A DNA stretch of 64,000 bases from Talpa occidentalis (lineage: Eukaryota; Chordata; Mammalia; Eulipotyphla; Talpidae), in contig NW_026555331.1 in the NCBI RefSeq assembly GCF_014898055.3, positions 95,378,684 to 95,442,683 on the forward strand, written 5' to 3'. Below are positions 12,172 to 22,250 of this stretch, piece by piece. Both the position numbers and the translations under genes were made by a program. Below the pieces are notes generated by a model. It saw only the letters and a list, made by a program, of their open reading frames with translations, made no database searches and was not told where the DNA came from. Positions within the stretch are counted from its first letter, which is position 1; each line of letters starts with the position of its first letter.

Positions 12172-14381
12172 GCATGAAAACAAAAGTTCTTTTTCTGGAA
12201 GGCAAAATGGAAAATAAAATTGAACTATACTAAAAAGGACAGCATAGAGCAAGATGGTAAAATTCATAATAAAGTTTAAGTTTACATATAGTAAGTAATG
12301 TCTGAAAACTCAGGTTAAAAAAGATCATTAAGAACAAAGAGGGAAGGAAGCACAATGGTCCAAAGGGGTGGAATATGGGTGAGTTGGTGGTGAATGCACT
12401 TAGTGGTAATAGCTGACGGGGGTACCCAATACTACCACAGTTAAATTTTAAAATACATCATTGTTATTTTCCATAATAGAATGCAACTATTACGTGAGAT
12501 GCAATTTCTATTTCCTCATACCCAGTCCCCTTCATTTCTCAAAGTCACCACAAAGCATCCAGTTGTGGGCAGCACTCAATAGGCTGGGGCAAGAGACAAC
12601 ATGACTAGGTATATCAAGGCAAGTTCAAATCAAAAAACATTTATGGATGCTTCCACATGCCATGTTGGAAAAGAAGATTTTGAACACAAGGATATTCTAA
12701 AAGATGCTATCATTCAAATTTTAAGGACAAATTCAAGCAAACAAACTCTAAAAAATTGTTGTTGCAGGTAGAAAAACTTACTGGAGTAAAGAGAAATGTC
12801 AAGTAATGCAGTGAATATGTGGTAACTACAGCTGTTTGGTATTACTAAAGAGCAAAGTGCTCAGGGAGGATATGAGAAAGGTAAGATGAAAGAACTAAAG
12901 AAGACTCAGACCAGGGCAAGCTTTATCATTTGACTGAATTTTCTCTAGTAGCCAATGAGGAGTCTCCAGAAGGTTTCAGTAAGAGCAGTAGGTTGGTAGA
13001 CTCACAATGAGCAAAATATCTTATGGTTATCATGATGAGGTTAAAATTGAAGTAGAGTTCATGGAGGAAGAAGATGAATTCTAATTGATCCTAAAACTCT
13101 AAAATATTGACAAGCTGGCCTTTCAGAAGACAAATTTGCTGGCCCCTTGTGTGAAGAAGTTGTGTCAGATCCAGGCAAAGAAGCAAGCTTTAGTTATCTC
13201 TTGTAAAAATGAAAGCAGTATACTAAATGGTTCTAAAGACTCCTTTCTCTTTTAAAAACCTAGGTTTCTATTACTCAAACAAGACAAGTATTGACATTCT
13301 TCCTAAACATCATGTGGTAAAGTCAAATGAACACAAGGATTTTCTTGAACTAAAGATAATAGCATCCCTGATAATCAAATCTCAGGATCGCTCTGAGGAT
13401 TAAATTGGATTTTTCTAAAGAAAAGAGTGGTGACTCATTTCAAGCATTCACTAACTGACTGTTATTACTAACATTAACATAATTATATTAATAACATGCA
13501 TTAGCAAGCCTCATTTGCTGGTGAGGGTGGGTTTTGAGAATTTCTATATGTAGTAGGGGGTTCCATCTCTTACAAATGGGAAATAAAAGAAATAGGTCAT
13601 AGATTGATTCTTGTTAATAAAGCAAAAATCTCAAAACTCAGCCATTAACAGAAATAGATTACATTTGAAAGAACAAATTTATAGCTCTCTCTCAAAAGAT
13701 CTAGAAAAGGATATTATTGAGTACTCAGGAAAGACTTACAGGAGGACTTGAACCAGTCCTGTGTCATTTTGAATAAGAAAATCTCAATGCTGACACTAGG
13801 ATTATCTTGGCAACACTTGCTGAATTCCACCTCAGCAGGTATCTCATGATTTACGTAGAGTAAATACAACCTTCAAAACCCCATTAAAGAAAGTTCTGGA
13901 ATGCCTGGAAACCTGAATCATATTATACATTTTTAAAAGTATCACACATAAATTTACCGCAAAAAGGATTCAAGCTAACGCATGCTTGGATCAAGAAGCT
14001 TCTTGCTTTCAAAGCTTTCAATGAAACAACTGTTCAGGCTTTCCAGAAAAGTACAAAAATAATATGTAAGTGGCAATGTATTTTATGCTAAGGGAATAGC
14101 ACTTAGTCCTGGTAATATTCTTATCATCTTTCTGTTTACTAGTGGGCTGACCCACTGCCAAGGATTTTTGTTTTGTGTCAATTTTTAAGAACATTAAGAA
14201 GTAGTACAGAAAAAAATTCATACAAAATACAATCCATCATACAAACACTAGAAAAGACCTGGCAAAACTACTATAACATTAAAGACCTCTGTGTATGTGT
14301 GTGTGTGTGTAATTATATTAAAATATAAGATGGTCTTTGAGGACAGAACATCACTCAGGGGCTAAATTTAATGTAAGTAGC

Positions 14382-14630
14382 CTAAAAAAGATGGTTAATT
14401 TCCTTATTTTGTGTCCTGCGCATTTCCTGTTTAATTTTACAGACTGATATATTGGGATAGTATTGACAAATACACTAGCAACTTCCTTCATCTGACCAAA
14501 TTCAATAAACTGCTTAAAATAGGAAAATGATGATTCTAAATCCTGTGCTAAGCCAAGAAATTTAATTTGGGAGACTTTGGAAAAGTCCTCTAGAATTTTA
14601 TCTATTTGCATCTTCCATTAGAATATCATC
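14382..14630 (-). other. Exon candidate F, possible coding segment
   Basis: A minus-strand frame contains QIKFLGLAQDLESSFSYFKQ followed by FIEFGQMKEVASVFVNTIP, with a composition typical of protein and unrelated to the surrounding repeats. A possible acceptor (CACATAG) lies just outside 14630. Entry there gives an early stop, and the phase does not match candidate E directly. The two assembly copies disagree by one base at two homopolymers in this segment, so the true frame is uncertain. In the left copy the frame ends at a TAG equivalent to 14382-14384, which could be the end of the protein. It could instead be a pseudogene fragment. Product not recognised. Confidence 0.4.
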
Positions 14631-14875
14631 CTATGTGAAAATAACCTTTATTCATTAAAAAAGGGAATGCTAGGAAGTTGTATCCTATGAGAGCATTTCT
14701 TTACACAGTATCAGTTATATGTCCATCACAGTTAATCTTAGGGAATTATAAAATCCCACAACACAAACTTTTCAGAGGCCATTCAGTCACAAGCAAAGAT
14801 CTCCTAAAACTTAAAATAACAGTCAATTCTTTCTATTCAACACCTACGATTAAGAATAACTTCATCACCCCTTAC

Positions 14876-14924
14876 CTTTCTGTTCAATACGAATCCCTTC
14901 ATGACTGAAATGAGACAGTACGTC
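14876..14924 (-). CDS. Exon candidate E of an unrecognised spliced gene
   Basis: Read on the minus strand, the 49-base segment is preceded by an acceptor (CCTTTAG) and followed by a GTAAGG donor. It translates without a stop as DVLSHFSHEGIRIEQK plus one base. It starts in phase 0, which fits the end of candidate D, and ends in phase 1. The partner copy at 6336-6385 carries one extra base. Evidence is from splice sites and phase only; no protein family is recognised. Confidence 0.5.
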
Positions 14925-15199
14925 CTAAAGGTATGTTAAACCATTATCTATTTAGATTTTATTATTTGTTTAAGCAGGAAATGCCTGAGACTTACTATGT
15001 TAGCAGAAAACAAATGAAAATATTTATAGAATTTATGGAAATAATTCATTTCTGGCACTGACACAAAGTATAAACATGAAAAGAGAAAACTAGTGTATCT
15101 TAAGAGAAAACATTATAAAATTTAATATATTTTCTGAAGGGAAAAAAGTATATATAAGGGTAAGTAGCAACATTTTGAGACTAAAGTAGAACAGGGCTT

Positions 15200-15214
15200 T
15201 GGACATGCTTTTTA
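15200..15214. repeat. Target-site duplication at the 3' side of the full-length L1
   Basis: TGGACATGCTTTTTA, identical to 21595-21609. The T-rich side adjoins the L1 A-tail. Confidence 0.95.
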
Positions 15215-15300
15215 TTTTATTTTTTTTTTTTTTTTGATATTTCTTTTTTTTTTTTTTTCCCTTTCTTTTTTTTTTTTTTTTTTTAATATTAAATTTTATT
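15215..15300 (-). other. L1 3' tail: composite A-rich tract
   Basis: In L1 orientation the 3' end shows three A-runs separated by short GAAAGGG and GAAATATC-like spacers before the target-site duplication, instead of one clean A-tail. An ATAAAA/AATAAA-like signal precedes it. This could be tail growth by slippage or a second polyadenylation event. The left contig shows the same layout with different run lengths. Confidence 0.75.
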
Positions 15301-15454
15301 TTTATATTCCCCCATACAATTGCAAACGCCCCATTCTGACCCCAATCCTTCCCTCCCGCCCCCACCCCCCAAAAAGTGTCTCTGGTTCATAGTTTTTTGT
15401 TGATTTTGATTTTCACTTTCTTATATTCATTTCCTGGTCCCTTATTTAAGTTTT

Positions 15455-18400
15455 CTAGATTCCTGCTATGAGTGAGACCATCCGGTATTTTTCTTTTTCT
15501 TTTTGGCTTATTTCGCTGAGCATGATCCCTTCCAGTGCCATCCATGTTGCTGCAAATTGCATGTGTTTATCTTTTTTGAATGCTGAGTAATATTCCATGG
15601 TATATATGTACCACATCTTCTTGATCCAGTCATCTATTTTTGGGCATTTGGGTTGTTTCCAAAGCTTAGCTATTGTAAACAGTGCTGCTATAAACATAGG
15701 GGTGCAGGTGCTCTTTGGAATTGATGTTTCTGTGTCCTTTGGGTAAATACCTAGGAGTGGAATTGCTGGATCATATGGAAGCTCTATGTTTAGTAGGTCC
15801 AGAAATCTCCACACAGCTCTCCATAGTGGTTGGACCAGTTTGCACTCCACCAACAGTGCACAAGAGTTCCTTTTTCTCCACATCCTCGCCAACATTTGTT
15901 GTTGCTAGTTTTTTTAATATGTGCCATTCTCACTGGTGTGAGATGGTATCTCATGGTAGTTTTGATTTGCATTTCCCTGATTACAAGTGATGTTGAACAT
16001 TTTTTCATATGTCTGTTGGCCATTTGCATTTCCTCTTCAGAGAAGTTTCTTTTTAGCTCTTCTGCCCATTTTTTGACTGGATTATTTTCTTTGTTGTTGC
16101 TGAGTCTCATCAGCTCTTTGCAGATTTTTGTGATCAGTCCTTTATCATTAGTGTTGGGTGCAAAAATGTTCTCCCAGTTGGTGGGGTTTCTCTTTGTTTT
16201 TGTTATTGTCTCTTTGCTGTGCAGAAGCTCTTTAATTTGATGTAGTCCCAGCTGTTTATCTTTCTCTTCACTATCACTGCTTTGGGTGATGTGTCTGTAA
16301 AGATGTCTTTGATGTGCAAATCCCGTAGTGTTTCGCCTATATTTCCTTCTATGTATTTTATGGTTTCAGGTCTTATGTCTAGTTCTTTAATCCATTTTGA
16401 GTTGATTTTTGTGTATGGTGTGAGGTAGTGGTCAAGCTTCATTCTTTTGCATGTAGCGACCCAGTTTTCCCAGCACCATTTATTGAACAAACTTTCTTTG
16501 CTCCAATGCATAGTCTTTGCTCCTTTGTCAAAGATTAGTGGACCATAAATCTGTGGGTTTATTTCTGGATTTTCTATTCGATTCCATTGGTCTGTATGTC
16601 TGTTCTTGTTCCAATACCATGCAGTTTTGATGATTATGGCTTTGTAGTATAGTTTGAAGTCTGGGAGTGTGATGCCTCCATTTCCTTCTTTTTTTTCAGT
16701 AGAGCTTTGGCTATTCGGGGTTTTTGGTGATTCCATATGAATTTCATCAATAATTGTTCTATTTCTTTGAAGAATGCCATTGAGATTTTGATTGGAATAG
16801 CATTGAATCTGTATATTGCTTTTGGTAGGATGGCCATTTTAATAATGTTTATTCTTCCAATCCATGAGCAGGGGATGTCTTTCCATTTCTTTGTGTCTTC
16901 TTCTATTTCTTTTAACAGTGTTTTATAGTTTTCTTTGTATAGGTCCTTTACCTCTTTTGTTAGATTTATTCCCAAATATTTGATTTTTTTTGTTTCGATA
17001 ATAAAAGGGGTGGTTTTTTTGATTTCTTCTTCTTCAGATTTATTGTTTGTGTATAGGAAGGCTACTGACTTTTGCGTGTTGATTTTGTATCCTGCCACTT
17101 TACTGAATTGATTGATGAGTTGAATTAGTTTTTCTGTGGAGATTTTGGGGTTCTCTATGTATATTATCATATCATCTGCAAATAGTGATAGTTTGACTTC
17201 TTCTTTTCCTATTTGGATTCCTTGGATGTCTTTCTCTTGTCTTATTGCTCTGGCTAGGACTTCCAGTATTATATTGAAAAGCAGTGGTGAGAGTGGACAT
17301 CCTTGTCTTGTTCCAGATCTTAATGGAATTGCTTTCAGCTTTTCACCATTGAGAATGATACTGGCTGTTGGCTTGTCATAGATGGCCTTTATGATGTTGA
17401 GGTATGTTCCTTGTATCCCAAGAATTTCAAGGGCTTTTATCATGAATGGGTGTTGCACTTTGTCGAAAGCTTTCTCAGCATCTATTGATATTATCATATG
17501 GTTTTTATATTTCTTTTTGTTGATGTGTTGGATAACGTTGATTGATTTTCGGATGTTAAACCATCCTTGTGCCCCTGGAATGAATCCAACTTGGTCGTGG
17601 TGAATTATCTTATGGATACATTGTTGGATTCTGATAGCTAAAATTTTATTGAGGATTTTTGCATCAGTGTTCATTAGGGAGATTGGCCTATAGTTTTCCT
17701 TTTTTGTGTTGTCCTTATTCGGTTTTGGTATTAGTGTAATATTGGCTTCATAGAACGTGTTTGGTATTGTCCCTTCCTTCTCAATTTTTTGGAAGAGTTT
17801 GTGAAGGATAGGCACTAATTCGTCTCTGAATGTTTGGTAGAATTCATTTGTAAATCCATCAGGTCCTGGGCTTTTGTTTTTGGGGAGGTTTTTAATTACC
17901 ATTTCAATTTCGCTGCTTGTAATTGGTCTGTTTAGGTGTTCTATTTCTTCTTTATCTAGCTTTGGGTGATTGTAGAGTTGTAGGAATTTGTCCATCTCCT
18001 CTAGATTGTTGAACTTGTTTCCATATAACTGTTCATAGTAGTTACTGATTATTCTTTTGATTTCTGCTGTGTCCGTTGTGATTTCTCCTCTTTCATTTAT
18101 GATTCTGTGTATTTGTGCTTTCTCCCTTTTTTCCTTTGTGAGCCTGGCTAGGGGTTTGTCTATTTTATTTATTTTTTCAAAGAACCAGCTCTTGGTTTCA
18201 TTGATCTTTTGGATTGTTTTTTTAGTTTCAATTTCATTTATTTCTGCTTTGGTTTTTATTATTTCTTTTCTTCTACTGGTTCTGGGGTTTTTTTGTTGTT
18301 CTTTTTCTAGATCTTTGAGCTTCGAGATTAGGTTGTTTCTTTGAGTTCTTTCTTGTTTTTTTGATGTGAGCTTCTATTGCTATATATTTTCCTCTTATTA

Positions 18401-19280
18401 CTGCTTTTGCTGCATCCCATACATTTAGGATATTGGTGTCCTCCTTGTCATTCAATTCAAAGAATTTTTTAATTTCTTCTTTGATCTCCTCGTTAGTCCA
18501 GTGGTCTTCCAGTAGTGTGGCTTTTAATCTCCACGAGGTAGGATAGTTCCTTGCCTTCTTTTTATGATTTATTTCTAGTTTGATGCCTTCGTGGTCAGAA
18601 AAGATGGTTGGTATGATTTCAATCTTGGTGTATCTGTTGATGTTTGTCTTGTGCCCCAGTATGTGGTCGATCCTGGAGAATGATCCATGTGCGCTTGAGA
18701 AAAATGTGTACTCCGTTTTTTTTGGGTTTAGTGTTCTATAGATGTCTGTCAAGCCCAAATGCTCTAGGTCCTTATTTAGAGCTTTAGTTTCTTTACTTAT
18801 TTTTTGTCTTGTTGATCTATCCATTGTTGATAGTGGTGTGTTGAAGTCTCCCACTACATATGTGTTTTCTCTGATGTCTGTTTTCAGAGAGGACAACAGT
18901 TGTCTGATATATTTTGGTGCTCTTTCGTTTGGTGAGTATATGTTAATGAGTGTTATTTCTTCTTGAAGTATTGTCCCCTTAATCATAATGTAGTGACCAT
19001 TGGGGTCTCTTTTTATTTTTTTGAGTTTGAAGTCTGTTTTATCTGATATAAGTATAGCTGTTCCTGCTTTCTTTTTTGGCCCATTTGCTTGTAGGATTGT
19101 TTTCCATCCTTTGACTTTGAGCCTATTTTTATCTTTTGTAGCTAAATGTGTTTCCTGGAGACAGCAAAAGGTTGGGTTTTGTTTCTTAATCCAGGCTGCA
19201 ACTCTGTGTCTTTTTATTGAAGAGTTTAGTCCATTTACATTTAGAGTTAATATTGATATGTTAGCATCTGTATTTGCCAT
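15455..19280 (-). pseudogene. L1 ORF2 (endonuclease-reverse transcriptase), frame-broken as assembled
   Basis: ORF2p nicks target DNA and reverse-transcribes L1 RNA at the nick. The 3826-base span equals about 1275 codons, the normal ORF2 length. The first frame (19280-18273, 335 codons) is the APE-type endonuclease, with LTLNVNGLN near the N-terminus, QETHL, GDFNTPL and the SDHEG catalytic segment. The second (17995-16634) is the reverse transcriptase, with the [10 protein letters not shown] catalytic motif and the [15 protein letters not shown] segment. The remaining frames (16736-16203, 16110-15790, 15895-15455) carry the C-terminal region with the cysteine-rich [16 protein letters not shown] and the terminal SLIAGI. 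At least four frameshifts separate the pieces; several places coincide with T-runs. Confidence 0.92.
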
Positions 19281-19379
19281 TATGTTTGTCTTTCCTTTGA
19301 TTTTATTTATTTATTCTTTTAATAACTTTTTTTTTTTTGGTCTTCTTTCGTTGTTATTCGTCCCTCTGAGGTTCTGGCT

Positions 19380-20381
19380 TTAGGATTCCTTGTAGTATTT
19401 TTTGGAGTGGGGTTTAGTCGCAATGAAATTCCGGAGTTTCTCTTTGTCTGGGAAGGTCCATATTCTTTCTTCATGGAGGAAAGAGAGCTTTGCGGGATAG
19501 AGTATTCTTGGTTGGCATCTGTTTTCTTGGAGTCTGTTGACTATGTCCCTCCACTCTCTCCTTGCCCGTAGTGTTTCTTCAGAGAAGTCTGATGTCAGCC
19601 TGATTGGTTTTCCTTTGAATGTTATCTGTTTCTTCCCTCTTGTCAGCTTCATTATTTTTTCCTTGTCCTGGATTCTTGGGAGCTTTACTATTATGTGTCT
19701 TGCTGTGTTTTTCCTTTCGTCATGGAAGTTTGGTGTTCTTCTTGCTTCTTGTATATCAATTTTCAGCTCCTTCTTCTCATTTGGGAAGTTCTCTTCAATT
19801 ATATCCATGAATATTTTCTCTGTTCCTACATCTCTCTCCTCTCCTTCTGGAATTCCTATAACTCTTATATTTCCTTTCCTCATGGAGTCAGATAGTTCCC
19901 GAAGTCTTTCTTCATTCTTTTTCCTTCGTACTTCTCTTTCCTTTTCTGTTTTGGTTCTTTTTATTTCTGTGTCTTCAAGATTACTTATTCGTTCTTCCAT
20001 TTCATCTATTCTGCTTTCATTGCTTTTCCCAGAGTTCTTTAGTTCCTCCATTAATTCTTTGATCTCCTGCATTTCTCTTACTTCCCTCTTTAGGGACTCA
20101 ATTTCCTTCTTCTGATCTATCACTTTTTTAATCATGGCAATTTTAAATTCTCTTTCTGGAAGGCTCAGAAGTTCTTCCAAGTTGCTGTCGTTGCAATCTG
20201 GGGAGTGGTTTTCTTTTTGTGGTGTGCTTCTTTCCTGAGGAGTTTTTAGGTTGCGTGTGGTTCTTCTACTCCCTACTGTCTGTTTTCTAATTTGTCGTAT
20301 GCGTTGGGACACTGTGTTGCTCGGACTGACTGACATCTTGGGTGAACTTCTCCGCTCCCCTCTGGCTCTTCCAGGAGCCAT
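19380..20381 (-). CDS. L1 ORF1 protein (RNA-binding chaperone), intact
   Basis: A complete 333-codon frame, close to the usual ORF1p length. ORF1p trimerises through a coiled coil, coats L1 RNA and acts as a nucleic-acid chaperone in the cytoplasmic L1 particle. The basic N-terminus (MAPGRARGERRSSPK) is followed by a charged heptad-like region at about residues 75-150, then the RRM-type core with NIRVIGIPEGEE near residue 170, and the C-terminal domain with KLPRIQDKEKIM. The start lies immediately after the GC-rich 5' UTR. ORF2 begins 99 bases after the stop. The left contig copy is frame-broken. Confidence 0.95.
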   Translation of the reverse strand: MAPGRARGERRSSPKMSVSPSNTVSQRIRQIRKQTVGSRRTTRNLKTPQERSTPQKENHSPDCNDSNLEELLSLPEREFKIAMIKKVIDQKKEIESLKREVREMQEIKELMEELKNSGKSNESRIDEMEERISNLEDTEIKRTKTEKEREVRRKKNEERLRELSDSMRKGNIRVIGIPEGEERDVGTEKIFMDIIEENFPNEKKELKIDIQEARRTPNFHDERKNTARHIIVKLPRIQDKEKIMKLTRGKKQITFKGKPIRLTSDFSEETLRARREWRDIVNRLQENRCQPRILYPAKLSFLHEERIWTFPDKEKLRNFIATKPHSKKYYKES

Positions 20382-21594
20382 CTCTGTCTTCTGGGGGAGC
20401 TTTCTGCTGGTTTTAGGCAGTTTTTACTGAAGAAATGTCCCTGTTCTCAAATGGCGAAGCGGGATGCAGTCCCTGCGCCTCCGGTTTCAGGCACACTCTT
20501 CTGCGCCCCCGGTCTGCCCCGGACGTGGGTGCCTGCTCCCTCTGTGGGCTCAGACTGCTGGTCGGAAGGGGCCTGGCGTGGAATAACTTCCCGGCTGGCC
20601 ACTGCAGAAGCCTTCTGCCCTTTTCAAGCAGTCTTAAGAAATTTCCTGTTCTATGGGGTGTTAGTGACTTTTTTTTTCCTGGTCACTAGGTGGCGCCAGA
20701 GATCTCTCCTATTGTCCTTGGGGGGCTGTTTTTTGTCCCCCCCACCCCGTGGGACAGGGAACAGAGCGGGAATGGTAGGGTACACTTCAACAGCTTTGGG
20801 GTGCTGTGTCTGCCTTGTGCCCCACCGTCGTGGAGAACCCACGCCCCGAATTTTCGTGCCCCGGGTCTCAGTTCAAAGCCCTCAGTTCCAGGACGCGGGC
20901 TGTAGCCCAGTTCAGTGGCGCGGGAATGGCGCCTTTTGCACCGCTCCCGTGCCCGGGTGCCTGGTTCCTGCTCACTCAGGGAGGGACCTTCACGTCAGTG
21001 AGGACCTCCGCGTGTCTCCCCGCAAGCCTAGGTCGTCTCCCCGCAAGCCTAGGTCGCAGGCGCGGGGACCTGGGCAGCCGCGATTCCGGTCTGCACTTGC
21101 TTTTCAAGCTCCCGGAGCGCGCCGCGTTTCCGCGCCAGCTTACCGGCAGCCCGGGCTGTGTGCGCGTCTCCCGGGGTCTTTGTTCTTCTCTAATGGCGCC
21201 CGGAGCCGTTCGCTCACCGCCGTGGCGAATCCTGCAGGGTTCGCCTCAGCTCCCGTTCACGGGGTGTGGTGGCTGCAATAGTTCCTTTCCACTCACAGTC
21301 CCGCTTGCTGCGTCGTTTGTTCTTGTTGGTTGTTTTGGTTTGTTGTTTTTCTCCCTCTCTGCCGGTCGGAGAGTGCCGCCTCTGTGGGCGGGGGAGGGGA
21401 GCAGGGTTCTGCGCTTCCCTCCCTTCTGGTCCTCTTTTATGGCCACTTTCTTCTTCGGGTAGTTTGCTGGAGTCACCCGTTTATCTTCCGTGTCCCAGTT
21501 CTCACTGGGACCTGCCGCTTTTCCTCCCTATTCACTTTTTTTAATGGGAGATCTTACTCGCAGAGTCTCCTCGCCGCCATGTTGCTCCGCCCCC
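20382..21594 (-). promoter_or_regulatory. L1 5' UTR / internal promoter, CpG-rich
   Basis: About 1.2 kb of strongly GC- and CpG-rich DNA between the element's 5' end and ORF1, in sharp contrast to the AT-rich surroundings. L1 5' UTRs hold an internal RNA polymerase II promoter. About ten bases from the 5' end, in L1 orientation, lies AACATGGCGGC, resembling the YY1 site that sets the L1 transcription start. A 21-bp unit is tandemly repeated at 21014-21034 and 21035-21055. Promoter function is inferred from position and composition. Confidence 0.85.
21014..21055. repeat. Two tandem 21-bp units in the L1 5' UTR
   Basis: Two identical 21-base units lie head to tail, each with the core CCCCGCAAGCCTAGG. 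They recall the short tandem monomers of some mammalian L1 promoters, but two units are too few to call a monomer array. Confidence 0.85.
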
Positions 21595-21609
21595 TGGACA
21601 TGCTTTTTA
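21595..21609. repeat. Target-site duplication at the 5' side of the full-length L1
   Basis: TGGACATGCTTTTTA, identical to 15200-15214. Its presence directly before the first base of the 5' UTR shows the element is not 5'-truncated. Confidence 0.95.
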
Positions 21610-22134
21610 GGTCACTTACTATTAAATGTACCTACCCAAGCCTCCCCCGTCAACATACTCACAAACAAGCTAGAACCCTGAATGACACATACAGTAAAAA
21701 GTAAACTCAATATGGATGCAGTGAGAATTATAATAACCAGCTCTCTTTTGTTTATTTTATAATAAATTGTACCTTAAAAACACATTTTCTTAATGTAATA
21801 GTAATTAGTTTAACAAGAGAAAATTTTGTTTAAAACAAGTAGCTAAGTAAAGGGGGACAGAGAGAGATATCTGGGATCTGGTAAACAATTTAATAGGCAG
21901 GACCACAAGTTTTAATAATAAAAGTTCAATAAAGGCTCTATTCCCTGTGAAGTTAAAGAAAGAAGCTATTAGCACTTAAAAAGAAAGAATCACTATGTTT
22001 TTCAAAATATCATTTGTTCTCTATTAGGAAGGAATATTAAATACATATATGTGTGTATATGTATATTTTTAATCTTTTTCATCTTACTATTTAACACATT
22101 CTGGAGAGCAAATAAGGAACAAAGCATATATGAT

Positions 22135-22250
22135 ACATTGCATATTGGATTGATTCTGTTCCTGTCTCTGCCATTGGTAAGTTGTAGAACCTTCTGGAAA
22201 TAATTTGCATCTCTGTGACTATTTTCCCAGATGTGAAAGTATCAAGTATC
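22135..22250 (+). repeat. MIR-like SINE fragment
   Basis: The order 'CTCTGCCATTGGTAAGTTGT ... ATCTCTGTGACTATTTTCCC' resembles the MIR core (choice of tissue-like CTCTGCC, TAAGT, CTCTGTG, CCCAGATGTG). Strongly decayed; assigned by eye. Confidence 0.4.

Larger units (their letters stand above)
12172..20604. repeat. Right copy of the 8.4-kb duplicated block
   Basis: Partner of 3643-12071. This copy is more consistent: ORF1 of the L1 is fully open, the other L1 frames are much longer, and the sequence continues beyond the block through the L1 5' UTR to the target-site duplication. It is the better representation of the locus. Confidence 0.9.
15215..21594 (-). mobile_element. Full-length LINE-1 (L1), young
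   Basis: An autonomous non-LTR retrotransposon of about 6.4 kb on the minus strand. In its own direction the order is: CpG-rich 5' UTR (21594 down to 20382), ORF1 (20381-19380), a 99-base spacer, ORF2 (19280-15455), a G-rich 3' UTR and a long A-rich tail. A 15-bp target-site duplication flanks it. The recent subfamily is shared with 34316-34970 and 55431-55837. ORF1 is intact, but ORF2 has at least four frame breaks, many at homopolymers, so present mobility cannot be judged from this assembly. Confidence 0.95.

Noticed and set aside
11746..12267. Open frames running through the N run
   Set aside because: They exist only because unknown bases were translated; they join unrelated sequence across an assembly gap.
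3643..20604. A genuine recent segmental duplication containing two independent L1 insertions
   Set aside because: Both L1s have the same insertion point and flanks, and the block ends coincide exactly with the contig ends at a 100-N gap.
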